Origin: Prado023 sp964418695
GTDB lineage: Bacteria; Actinomycetota; Actinomycetes; S36-B12; CAIYMF01
NCBI GenBank assembly: GCA_964418695.1
Contig: CAYQMN010000015.1
Location: 19,008-83,007 of the forward strand
DNA length: 64,000 nucleotides
Reading direction: 5' to 3'
Shown here: positions 42,203-50,035 of the stretch, piece after piece
Numbering within the stretch: position 1 is the first letter of the stretch
Layout of the letters: every line of letters starts with the position of its first letter
Position numbers and translations under genes: made by a program
Notes under the pieces: model-generated
Databases searched by the model: none
Seen by the model: the letters and a program-made list of their open reading frames with translations, nothing else
Told to the model about the DNA's origin: nothing

Positions 42203-44378
42203 GGCCGACCGTGCTGCGAATGGCTCCGGAGACCCGCGCCCGGTAGCCCTTGCCCGGTGCCGCCAGAAGCCGCCCGCCCGGGGAGGGAAGCAGTGTGACC
42301 TCGCCGCGCGGGCACGCCAGGTGGATCCGCTCGCGACCGCCCCGCGTCCACAGCCCGCCGAGTGGCGCCAGCAGCCCGCGGTACCCGACGAACAGTGGCA
42401 GCGCGCCGCGCGCGAGCTGGGTGGTTGCCACGAGGGGGTCGGTGTGGAACAGGCCCTGCACCGGTGCCGACCAGTCCAGCCCCTCGACCGTGGGCTCGCC
42501 GGTGTAGACCAGCTCGCCGATCGTGCGGGCGTACCCGCCCACGTCGGGCACGCAGATGGAGGGGGAGGAGTCGTCGGCCGGGGCGATCGCGTGCGCCCGG
42601 ACCGTCCCGTGGAAGGACACGCCCTCGGCGTCGACCACCAGGTCGGCCCAGTCGATGTCGACCGCCCAGTCCACCGCATGCGTCACGTCGCTGGGCGGCT
42701 GCCTCTCGGCGGTTCGCACGAGCAGGCCGCCGTCGATGAAGTGCGCCAGCAGCAGCTCGTCGCGGGGGGCGACCCAGACGGTCCCGTCAGGATGTCGCGA
42801 GAGCGTCGCGTTGCCCATGCGGGAGGCCATGATCCGGTCCTCGAACGCCGGCGCCAGCACCGGCACGGTGGTGGACCCGTCGCTGAGCTCGAGGCGGAAC
42901 GGCTTGGCCTGCGACACGGCCACGGTGGCCAGCGATGCCGTGCGCACGTTGAGGAAGGCCTCCCGGCCGGGCCGCTGGGCGTCGGAGACCGGCGGCTCGA
43001 CGGCTTTCGGGTCGACTCCGCTGGGTGCGCTGAGCCACGCGGCCGGCTCGTTCAGCCCCGGGAGCGCGGCGGTCCAGGACGCTCTGCTGGACACGGTGTC
43101 GGCCAGCAGAGCGGGCACCCGCAGCGTGCGGATCGGGCTGCTCAGCGACTCCGTGAGCAGGGTGGGCCGCGTGTGGTCGGTGACCGAGCGCCCGACGTCG
43201 CCGGCCAGGTCGATCCATTGCCGGGCCACGGCGGCCGGGTCCACGCTGCGCAGGATCGGGCGAGCGGCCTCGATGACCGCCGCGGGATCGTGCGGCTTGT
43301 GCAGCTCGATGGCCATGATCCGGGTCAGATCGTCCAGCGAAGGGATCGCCCGGCCCAGGGTCGGATCGGCCAGCATGGTCGCGGACCCGTAGCGAACCTG
43401 CCGGGCGATCACTGGGACGCCGGCGGCCAGCGACCCGGGGATCGGCAGTGGGTGCGGGTCGTCGCTGCCCAGCCAGAGTGACAGCCGCGCGCCGTCGAGC
43501 ACGGTGGCGGTGCTGGGCAGTGCGGGGTCCAGGATCGTCACCCGGTTGGCCACGCCCAGCGAGTCGGCCAGGGAGCGCAGCGCCTCCTCGTCGGGGCCGG
43601 CACCCACCAGCTCCAGGCGCAGGTCGGGGTAGCGCACGGCCAGCGCGGCGATCGAGTGGATGGCCGCGGTGTGGTCGTACTCGGGCTCCAGCGGCCCGAT
43701 GCTCACGATCCGCCGCGGCAGCTGCGCGGGCCCCGGCACCGGGTCGGGCACCGTGACGCTGACCGAAGGCGGGATGACCCGCACCGGCAGGTCCGTGCCG
43801 AAACGGGCGCGCAGGTCGGCTGCCTGCTCCGGGGTCATGACCGCGATCGCATCGAATGCGTCGTGGACGGGCGCGAACCGGTCGGCGAACCGCTCGGCCA
43901 GCGGTCCGCCGGCATCGGCGCCGGCCTGCAGATGGGGGAGATTGATCCCGGCGATCCGGCCGACGACGGGGTTGCTCATCCGGGCCACGACGGGGTAGGT
44001 GGCCGGGGAGTCGGCCATGACCACGGCGCCGGGCAGCCGTCCGGTCAGCCAGTCCAGCCAGTCGGCGACCTGGTGCTCGGCGGTCAGCCCCGCAGGCGGT
44101 CTGCCCCGCCACAACGGTCGGAGGCGCACGTCGCGCATCGCGAAGTGGTGCAGGTCGGTGCCGGCCGGGAACCGCCCGGCCGCGACCAGCCGGTCGACCC
44201 GTGCGACCAGCTTCGGATCCTGGTTGACGAGGACGGCGTGGGTGGCCCAGCCCGCCGCATCGAAGGCCCGCAGCCGGGCCAGCCAGCTGCGGGTCAGCCG
44301 CCCGTAGCTCTCCGGGATCGTGCTGAGCACGAAGACAGCAGTGGGCCGTCCGTCGGCCATCGGACGCTCGGCAATCAC
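42195..44378 (-). CDS. Glycosyltransferase family 4-like protein, two-domain
   Basis: 727 residues. Residues 1-430 form a GT-B fold: a start of VFVLSTIPESYGRLTRSWLARL, a donor domain with RRIVSIGPLEPEYDHTAAI and LELVGAGPDEEALRSLADSL, and a weak E-x7-E region. The rest (about 440-727) is beta-rich with no recognised family. The layout is similar to teichoic-acid glucosyltransferases with an accessory beta domain. GTG 44378 is fixed by a -10 box TAGGCT 6 bases upstream. The next gene maf overlaps it. Donor and acceptor unknown. Confidence 0.75.
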   Translation of the reverse strand: MIAERPMADGRPTAVFVLSTIPESYGRLTRSWLARLRAFDAAGWATHAVLVNQDPKLVARVDRLVAAGRFPAGTDLHHFAMRDVRLRPLWRGRPPAGLTAEHQVADWLDWLTGRLPGAVVMADSPATYPVVARMSNPVVGRIAGINLPHLQAGADAGGPLAERFADRFAPVHDAFDAIAVMTPEQAADLRARFGTDLPVRVIPPSVSVTVPDPVPGPAQLPRRIVSIGPLEPEYDHTAAIHSIAALAVRYPDLRLELVGAGPDEEALRSLADSLGVANRVTILDPALPSTATVLDGARLSLWLGSDDPHPLPIPGSLAAGVPVIARQVRYGSATMLADPTLGRAIPSLDDLTRIMAIELHKPHDPAAVIEAARPILRSVDPAAVARQWIDLAGDVGRSVTDHTRPTLLTESLSSPIRTLRVPALLADTVSSRASWTAALPGLNEPAAWLSAPSGVDPKAVEPPVSDAQRPGREAFLNVRTASLATVAVSQAKPFRLELSDGSTTVPVLAPAFEDRIMASRMGNATLSRHPDGTVWVAPRDELLLAHFIDGGLLVRTAERQPPSDVTHAVDWAVDIDWADLVVDAEGVSFHGTVRAHAIAPADDSSPSICVPDVGGYARTIGELVYTGEPTVEGLDWSAPVQGLFHTDPLVATTQLARGALPLFVGYRGLLAPLGGLWTRGGRERIHLACPRGEVTLLPSPGGRLLAAPGKGYRARVSGAIRSTVGRG

Positions 44379-44384
44379 GCCGCG

Positions 44385-44390
44385 AGCCTA
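44385..44390 (-). promoter_or_regulatory. -10 box of leaderless glycosyltransferase gene
   Basis: TAGGCT ends 6 bases before GTG 44378. Confidence 0.65.
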
Positions 44391-44568
44391 GTGCCCGGCA
44401 CCCGGGGGCCCGGTGACCCGGCGCGCGCCGTCCACCCGGTCACCGCCCCGTCCACCCTGTCACCCGGTGATGGTGAGGCCCGCCTGAGAGGAGGCGCAGT
44501 CGCCTCCCGGTGGGAGAGTGTGCGCACCCTCGTCGAACGTGCTGCCGAGGATGCCGATGTCCGACGGG

Positions 44569-44853
44569 TCAGCGGGGTAGGGCGCTGGCCCACCAGCCGG
44601 TGGGGGCCACCGGGGCGCGCAGCAGGCGCTCGGGGGTGGCCCACTGCGAGGCCGGCTCGGGCTCGGTGGGCTCTTCGGCCCCGGCCGCCGCGGCGGCCAG
44701 GACCGTGACCAGTGCCGCCAACTCCTCGGGGGACGGGTCGCCCGAGACGATCCGCAGCAACGGTGCCCCCGAGCGCCCGGCGTCGACCCCGGGGCCCGTG
44801 GTGCCGGGGCGCCCTGCGTCGTCTCCGGTGCGCCCGCCACTGATCCCGCTCAC
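44569..44853 (-). CDS. Acyl-CoA carboxylase epsilon subunit
   Basis: 94 residues. The conserved short core LLRIVSGDPSPEELAALVTVLAA... (given here only in part) and the terminal TGWWASALPR are typical of actinobacterial epsilon subunits, which bind and stimulate the alpha-beta complex. A variable Gly/Pro/Arg-rich N-terminus precedes the core. GTG 44853 overlaps the beta subunit stop (GTGA), so the two are coupled. Confidence 0.88.
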   Translation of the reverse strand: MSGISGGRTGDDAGRPGTTGPGVDAGRSGAPLLRIVSGDPSPEELAALVTVLAAAAAGAEEPTEPEPASQWATPERLLRAPVAPTGWWASALPR

Positions 44854-46454
44854 AGCGGGATGTTCCCGTGCTTCTTGGGCGGATGGGTCTCGCGCTTGTT
44901 GCGCAGCATCCGCAGCGAGGACACGATCTGCGCCCGGGTCTCGTGCGGGAAGATCACCCGGTCGATGTACCCGCGCTCGCTGGCCAGGTACGGGTTGGCC
45001 AGGGTGACGTTGTACTCGGCCTCCAGCTCGGCGCGCTTGGCCGCCGGGTCGTCGGCCGCGGCCAGCTCCTTGCGGTAGAGGATGCTCACCGCGCCTTGGG
45101 CGCCCATGACCGCGATCTGGCCGGTCGGCCACGACAGGTTGACGTCCCCGCCCAGGTGCTTGGAGCCCATGACGACGTACGCCCCGCCGTACGCCTTGCG
45201 GGTGATGACGGTGACCTTGGGCACGGTCGCCTCGACGTAGGCGTAGATCAGCTTCGCGCCGCGCCGGATGATGCCGTTCCACTCCTGGGCGGTGCCGGGC
45301 AGGAACCCGGGCACGTCGACGAACGTGATGACCGGGACGTTGAACGCGTCGCACGTCCGGACGAACCGGGCGGCCTTCTCCGAGGCGTCGATGTCCAGAG
45401 TGCCGGCGAACTGCATCGGCTGGTTGGCCACGATGCCGACCGAGTGGCCCTCGACCCGGCCGAACCCGCAGACCATGTTCGGGGCGAACAGCGGCTGGAC
45501 CTCGAGGAACTCCTGGTCGTCCAGGACCGCCTCGATGGCCTTGTGCATGTCGTAGGGCTGGTTCGGCGAGTCCGGGATGAGCGCGTCCAGCTCGCGGTCC
45601 AGCTCGGTGGGCTCCAGGTCGGCCGGCTCGCCCATGACCGGGGGGCGCTCCAGGTTGTTGCTGGGCAGGTAGGAGAGCAGCGCGCGCACGTAGCTCAGCG
45701 CGTCGTGCTCGTCGGTGCCCATGTAGTGCGCGACGCCGGACTTCGAGTTGTGCGTGCGTGCCCCGCCGAGCTCCTCGAACGCCACGTCCTCGCCGGTGAC
45801 GGTCTTGATGACGTCCGGGCCGGTGATGAACATGTGCGAGGTCTGATCGACCATCACGGTGAAGTCGGTGATCGCCGGGGAGTAGACCGCGCCGCCGGCG
45901 CACGGGCCCATGATGAGCGAGATCTGCGGGATCACCCCGGACGCGTGGACGTTGCGCCGGAAGATCTCGCCGTAGATGCCCAGGGAGACCACGCCCTCCT
46001 GGATGCGCGCGCCGCCGGAGTCGTTGATCCCGATGATCGGCCAGCCGTTGCGCAGGGCCAGGTCCATGACCTTGATGATCTTCTCGCCGAACACCTCGCC
46101 GAGAGACCCGCCGAACACCGTGAAGTCCTGGGCGAACACGCACACCGGGCGCCCGTCGAGGGTGCCGTGCCCGGTGACCACGCCGTCGCCGAAGGGCCGG
46201 TTCTTCTGCCCGCCGAAGGCGTGCGAGCGGTGCCGGGCCAGGTCGTCCAGCTCGACGAACGAGCCCTCGTCGAGGAAGTGGCGCAGCCGCTCGCGAGCGG
46301 TCATCTTGCCCTTGGCGTGCTGCTTCTCGATCCGGGCCGCCTTGCCGGCGAGGATCGCCCGATGGCGCAGGTCCTCCAGCTCGGCGATCCGGCCCGCGGT
46401 GGTGGACAGGTCCGGGGCGGGCTCCCCGGCCTTCTGGGCTGCGCTCGCGCTCAT
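44850..46454 (-). CDS. Acyl-CoA carboxylase carboxyltransferase (beta) subunit, PccB/AccD5 type
   Basis: A 534-residue two-domain carboxyltransferase. It has GKMTARERLRHFLDEGSF, INDSGGARIQEGV, IMGPCAGGAVYSPAITDF and FVDVPGFLPGTAQEW, and RKAYGGAYVVMGSKHLGGD. It moves CO2 from biotin to an acyl-CoA, probably acetyl- or propionyl-CoA. At the position where propionyl-type enzymes have Asp (GGAYDVM) there is Val, closer to the multi-substrate AccB type. ATG 46454 is 6 bases after GGAGGA; ATG 46460 is too close. It diverges from the biotin ligase. Confidence 0.94.
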   Translation of the reverse strand: MSASAAQKAGEPAPDLSTTAGRIAELEDLRHRAILAGKAARIEKQHAKGKMTARERLRHFLDEGSFVELDDLARHRSHAFGGQKNRPFGDGVVTGHGTLDGRPVCVFAQDFTVFGGSLGEVFGEKIIKVMDLALRNGWPIIGINDSGGARIQEGVVSLGIYGEIFRRNVHASGVIPQISLIMGPCAGGAVYSPAITDFTVMVDQTSHMFITGPDVIKTVTGEDVAFEELGGARTHNSKSGVAHYMGTDEHDALSYVRALLSYLPSNNLERPPVMGEPADLEPTELDRELDALIPDSPNQPYDMHKAIEAVLDDQEFLEVQPLFAPNMVCGFGRVEGHSVGIVANQPMQFAGTLDIDASEKAARFVRTCDAFNVPVITFVDVPGFLPGTAQEWNGIIRRGAKLIYAYVEATVPKVTVITRKAYGGAYVVMGSKHLGGDVNLSWPTGQIAVMGAQGAVSILYRKELAAADDPAAKRAELEAEYNVTLANPYLASERGYIDRVIFPHETRAQIVSSLRMLRNKRETHPPKKHGNIPL

Positions 46455-46544
46455 GTGCATTCCTCCCGCGCCTGAGTAGGCGGTACTGGTCCAGCCGGCG
46501 GGCCTCCGGTTGACTCGGCAGGGCTCGGACCGGGGTCTGTGAAG

Positions 46545-46550
46545 TACCTT
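46545..46550 (+). promoter_or_regulatory. -10 box of leaderless biotin ligase gene
   Basis: TACCTT ends 6 bases before GTG 46557. Confidence 0.65.
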
Positions 46551-46556
46551 ATCCGC

Positions 46557-47486
46557 GTGTCGGAACCCACTTCGGGGCTGGTCAGCCCCACCCCCGCTCC
46601 GCTCGTCACCGGCCCGGACGCAGTGACCCGCTCCAGCGGCGTCGCCTACGTCGAGGGCTGGCCGGTCGACCTCGGCACCGCCGCGGTCATCAAGTCCATC
46701 CGCAAGGGCGGCGGCTCGTGGCGCAGCGTCACCGTCTTCTCCGAGATCGCCTCCACCAACACCGTCGGGATGGCGCTGGCGCAGGCTGGCTGCCCGGGTG
46801 GCGTCGTGCTGGTCTCGGACCTGCAGACCAGCGGCCGAGGTCGACTCGACCGCGTCTGGGAGGCACCCGCGGGCACCTCGGCGATGTTCTCGGTGGTGCT
46901 GGACCCGACCAGCGCCGAGCATGCGTGGGGTCTGCTCCCACTGCTGGCGGGGGTGGCGGTCAGCGAGGCGCTGGAGTTCGTCACCGGAGTGCCGGCCGCG
47001 CTGAAGTGGCCCAACGACCTGGTCATCCGCGACGAGGACGCCCCCAGCGGGCGCGGCGGGAAGGTCGGCGGCATCCTCGCCGAGCGTCATCCCGGGTCCG
47101 GGAAGGTGATCCTGGGGGTCGGCATCAACGTCGACCTGGCCGAGGAGGACCTGCCGGTCCCCACCGCGACCTCGCTGACCCTGGCGGGGGTGCCCCGGCC
47201 GCGGCGCGCGAAGCTGGTCGGCCGCGCGCTGTCGCGCATCGAGCACTGGTTCACCGCGTGGGATGCGGTCGGCACCGATGCCGCCGCACTGGACCGCCTG
47301 TTGGACGCCTACCGGGAGCGCTGCCTGTCGATCGGCGCGGACCTGCGGGTCGCACGCCCGGGTGCCGCCGAGGATCTGGTGGGTACCGGCGCCGGGATCG
47401 GCCCGGGCGGCGAGCTGCTGGTCGACGCGAACGGGGAGCGGGTCGCGGTGACCGCCGGCGACGTGGTGCACGCCGCGACGAGGTGA
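46557..47486 (+). CDS. birA: Biotin--[acyl-CoA carboxylase] ligase
   Basis: 309 residues. It has SDLQTSGRGRLDRVWEAP (the biotinyl-5'-AMP loop GRGR), LKWPNDLVI and the lysine in GKVGGILAE. The C-terminal SH3-like domain (about 255-309) is complete. There is no N-terminal helix-turn-helix, so it is a ligase without repressor activity. It should biotinylate Lys551 of the carboxylase alpha subunit. GTG 46557 is fixed by the leaderless -10 box rather than ATG 46539. Its stop overlaps the adenylate cyclase GTG. Confidence 0.93.
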   Translation: MSEPTSGLVSPTPAPLVTGPDAVTRSSGVAYVEGWPVDLGTAAVIKSIRKGGGSWRSVTVFSEIASTNTVGMALAQAGCPGGVVLVSDLQTSGRGRLDRVWEAPAGTSAMFSVVLDPTSAEHAWGLLPLLAGVAVSEALEFVTGVPAALKWPNDLVIRDEDAPSGRGGKVGGILAERHPGSGKVILGVGINVDLAEEDLPVPTATSLTLAGVPRPRRAKLVGRALSRIEHWFTAWDAVGTDAAALDRLLDAYRERCLSIGADLRVARPGAAEDLVGTGAGIGPGGELLVDANGERVAVTAGDVVHAATR

Positions 47487-48643
47487 CCGAGGTACCGCCG
47501 GCTGACTCCTCCGAAGCCGCAGACCCCGCCGATTCCGCAGATTCCGCAGATTCCGCCGGTTCCGCCGAGGCTGCCGAGGGTGTCGGCCCCGCTGATGCGG
47601 TCGATGCCGCCGATGCGGCGGGGGACGACGACGGCGTGGGCGATCCCGCCCTCGCGCGGCTCGTCGAGGCGATCCTGGGCGGACCCACGTCGCTGACCCG
47701 CGACGAGGTGGCCACGGCCGCCGGGATCACCGTCGAGGAGGCCCGGCCGTTCTGGCGGGCCATGGGATTCGCAGACGTCGGCACCACCCAGGCCTTCACC
47801 GAGGGCGACCTGGCAGCCATGAACGTGATGGTCCGCTGGGTCCGCGACGGGCTGATGGACTCCACACGCGCGGTGGAGGTGATCCGCAGCCTCGGCCAGA
47901 CCGCGGTCCGGCTGGCCGACTGGCAGGTGGACACGATGGGCCGCATCCTGGCCACCCTCGGCGACGAGGTGACCGTGGACGAGGTCGCCGACGGGCTGAC
48001 TGACCTGCTGCCCGAGCTGGAGTCGCTGCTGGTCCACGTGTGGCGCCGGCACCTGGCCGCGGCGGTGTCGCGGGAGCTGTCCACGCGGTCGGGGACGCCC
48101 GGCTCGGACGTCGGCGCGGGGACGGTCGGGTTTGCCGACATCGCTAGCTTCACCCGGCTGACCCGCGTGCTGCAGGAGGACGACCTGGCGGCCATGGTCG
48201 AGGCCTTCGAGACCGGAGCCGCCGACATCGTCGCCGGGCACGGCGCGCGCATGGTCAAGACCCTCGGCGACGAGGTGATGTTCCTGGCCGACTCGCCCGA
48301 CACCGCCGTGAGCATCGCGGCGGCGCTGCACCGGCTGCCGCTGCTCACCCCGACCGACCGGGTCCGGCTGCAGCTGCGGATCGGCCTGGCGACCGGGCGG
48401 CTGGTCAGCCTCATGGGCGACTACTACGGCGACACCGTCAACCGGGCCAGCCGGCTGACGGCCGTGGCCCGGCCCGGCCACACCTGGATCGACCCGGCCA
48501 CCGAGGACGCCCTGGCCGACCCCAGCGACTACGTGATCCGCCACCACCGCCCACGCGCGCTGCGCGGGCTGGGCCTGGTGCGCGCCTCGTCGATCCGGCT
48601 GCGCCACCCACCCGAGGCGGAGGCGCCCCCGGCTGAGGGGTGA
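47483..48643 (+). CDS. Class III adenylate cyclase with N-terminal regulatory region
   Basis: 386 residues. A low-complexity Ala/Asp/Ser start (about 5-50, repeated ADSADSA) precedes a helical regulatory part (about 55-200; LTRDEVATAAGITVEEARPF) and a cyclase domain (about 210-370). Metal aspartates are in GFADIASFTRL and KTLGDEVMF, and the adenine/transition-state residues are in YYGDTVNRASRL. It should make cAMP, the ligand for Crp/GlxR-like regulators whose boxes lie at 227, 5758 and 11674. GTGA overlap couples it to the biotin ligase. The layout resembles mycobacterial Rv1264-type cyclases, but the sensing function is unknown. Confidence 0.88.
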   Translation: MTEVPPADSSEAADPADSADSADSAGSAEAAEGVGPADAVDAADAAGDDDGVGDPALARLVEAILGGPTSLTRDEVATAAGITVEEARPFWRAMGFADVGTTQAFTEGDLAAMNVMVRWVRDGLMDSTRAVEVIRSLGQTAVRLADWQVDTMGRILATLGDEVTVDEVADGLTDLLPELESLLVHVWRRHLAAAVSRELSTRSGTPGSDVGAGTVGFADIASFTRLTRVLQEDDLAAMVEAFETGAADIVAGHGARMVKTLGDEVMFLADSPDTAVSIAAALHRLPLLTPTDRVRLQLRIGLATGRLVSLMGDYYGDTVNRASRLTAVARPGHTWIDPATEDALADPSDYVIRHHRPRALRGLGLVRASSIRLRHPPEAEAPPAEG

Positions 48644-48854
48644 GCCTGGCGCTCAGTCCGCCGAACGGGCGCAGCCCGGGTGGTCTGTGGGGGGGTGTCC
48701 CAGAGCCCAGCTGGGACGTCCGGGGGCCAAGATCGCGGTCAAGCCCGTGCTCTACGACCTGTGCAAGCTCGTCCCGATGCCCGACCGCAGCGCGTCATCG
48801 AGGGTGAGGCGGCGGCCTCCGGGAGCGCTGGAAGCCCTCGGGGCGGTGGGGCTG

Positions 48855-49949
48855 TCAGCCGAGCAGGGAGCGCAACCGTGGTGACCGGCCCCAGAGCATG
48901 GCCGCGCCGACCGACAGCACGTACACCAGGCCCACGCTCCAGACGATGTCCAGGGCGATGACCCACCACCGGCTCTCGGCGTCGGACAGGGCACCCGCAT
49001 TGCCCCACAGCGCCCAGATGAGCATCTGGTGGATGAGGTAGGCGCCGAAGGAGGCGCGCCCGATTGCCGCCACGAGGCCGGAGGCGCGCGCCGGGACCCG
49101 CACCCCGACCAAGGCGAGAAGGACTCCGGTCGAGGCGAGCATGGTGAAGTACGTCGCGTAGGAAGTCGTCGCGCCGCGGCCTTCTGTCCGGATCGCAAGC
49201 ATGGTGACGAGCACGAAGGCGACATAGAGGGCGACAGCAAGAGTCCGGGCTCTGAGCGTCATCGACTGCCTACGCAGGACCAGCGCCCCGAGGAGCGCAT
49301 AGAGGAACGGGTACGCGGCGAGCGCCCAGTCGGACCTCAGCGTCTCGAATGGCTCATAGAGGTGGGAGGCCACGACGAGGATCGACGGCAGAGCCACGAC
49401 CGCACCGAGCCACGCAAGCAGAGGGATCGATGTGGGCTGGCGACGTAGGTGCAGCACGGCCGTGCCCAACACAAGCAGCAGGGGGATGTAGACGAACAGG
49501 TACCACATGTGGCCGCCCCACGTGGGCGCCTGTACGAAGGGCTCGACTGCCTCCACGGCCAATTGGGACGCACCCTTCGGGCGGCCTTCCCGCAGCCAGC
49601 CGAATGCGATGTAGAGGTATCCCCAGACGAGCATGGGCACCAGCGCCTTGCGGGCCCGACGAGCCAGATCCTCCCGAGACCGGACGGGCGCGCCGACCAG
49701 CAGGACCCATCCGGCGATGGCGAAGAAGACGGGCACCGCCCAGCGCGAGGCCGAGTCGAACGCTGACGCCGTCCAATAGACGGAGTCGAAGTCGCCGGCC
49801 TTCTCAGCCCGGCCAATGAAGTTCTTGGTGACGTGAATGGTGATGACGGCCAGGACCGCCAGGGCGCGCATGAACTCGATGTCGTCCCGACCGCGACGGG
49901 TCTGTGACGAGTGCTCCTGCTGTGGAGGGGTCGAGACGCTGACGGCCAT
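48855..49949 (-). CDS. Acyltransferase 3 family membrane protein
   Basis: 364 residues with about ten membrane helices. The family opening is RRGRDDIEFMRALAVLAVIT (short basic start, then a helix) with the conserved His of VITIHVTKNF, and a later PVFFAIAGWVLL. Such enzymes O-acetylate surface glycans. It stands at the edge of the glycopolymer locus and may modify its product. ATG 49949 is fixed by the -10 box TACTCT 6 bases upstream; a longer frame from 49988 is not needed. Confidence 0.88.
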   Translation of the reverse strand: MAVSVSTPPQQEHSSQTRRGRDDIEFMRALAVLAVITIHVTKNFIGRAEKAGDFDSVYWTASAFDSASRWAVPVFFAIAGWVLLVGAPVRSREDLARRARKALVPMLVWGYLYIAFGWLREGRPKGASQLAVEAVEPFVQAPTWGGHMWYLFVYIPLLLVLGTAVLHLRRQPTSIPLLAWLGAVVALPSILVVASHLYEPFETLRSDWALAAYPFLYALLGALVLRRQSMTLRARTLAVALYVAFVLVTMLAIRTEGRGATTSYATYFTMLASTGVLLALVGVRVPARASGLVAAIGRASFGAYLIHQMLIWALWGNAGALSDAESRWWVIALDIVWSVGLVYVLSVGAAMLWGRSPRLRSLLG

Positions 49950-49955
49950 CCGGCG

Positions 49956-49961
49956 AGAGTA
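49956..49961 (-). promoter_or_regulatory. -10 box of leaderless acyltransferase gene
   Basis: TACTCT ends 6 bases before ATG 49949. Confidence 0.65.
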
Positions 49962-50035
49962 GCCGCGATCCGAGCGTCCGCTGCGCATCCCGGGGCGACT
50001 GACGATGCTGCCTGGCGGCCCTGCGCCTGAAAGGG

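Noticed and set aside
48687..48884. Short plus-strand frame containing AKIAVKPVLYDLCKLVPMPD
   Set aside because: It looks partly protein-like, but lacks a ribosome site and runs into the end of the acyltransferase gene; at most a fragment.
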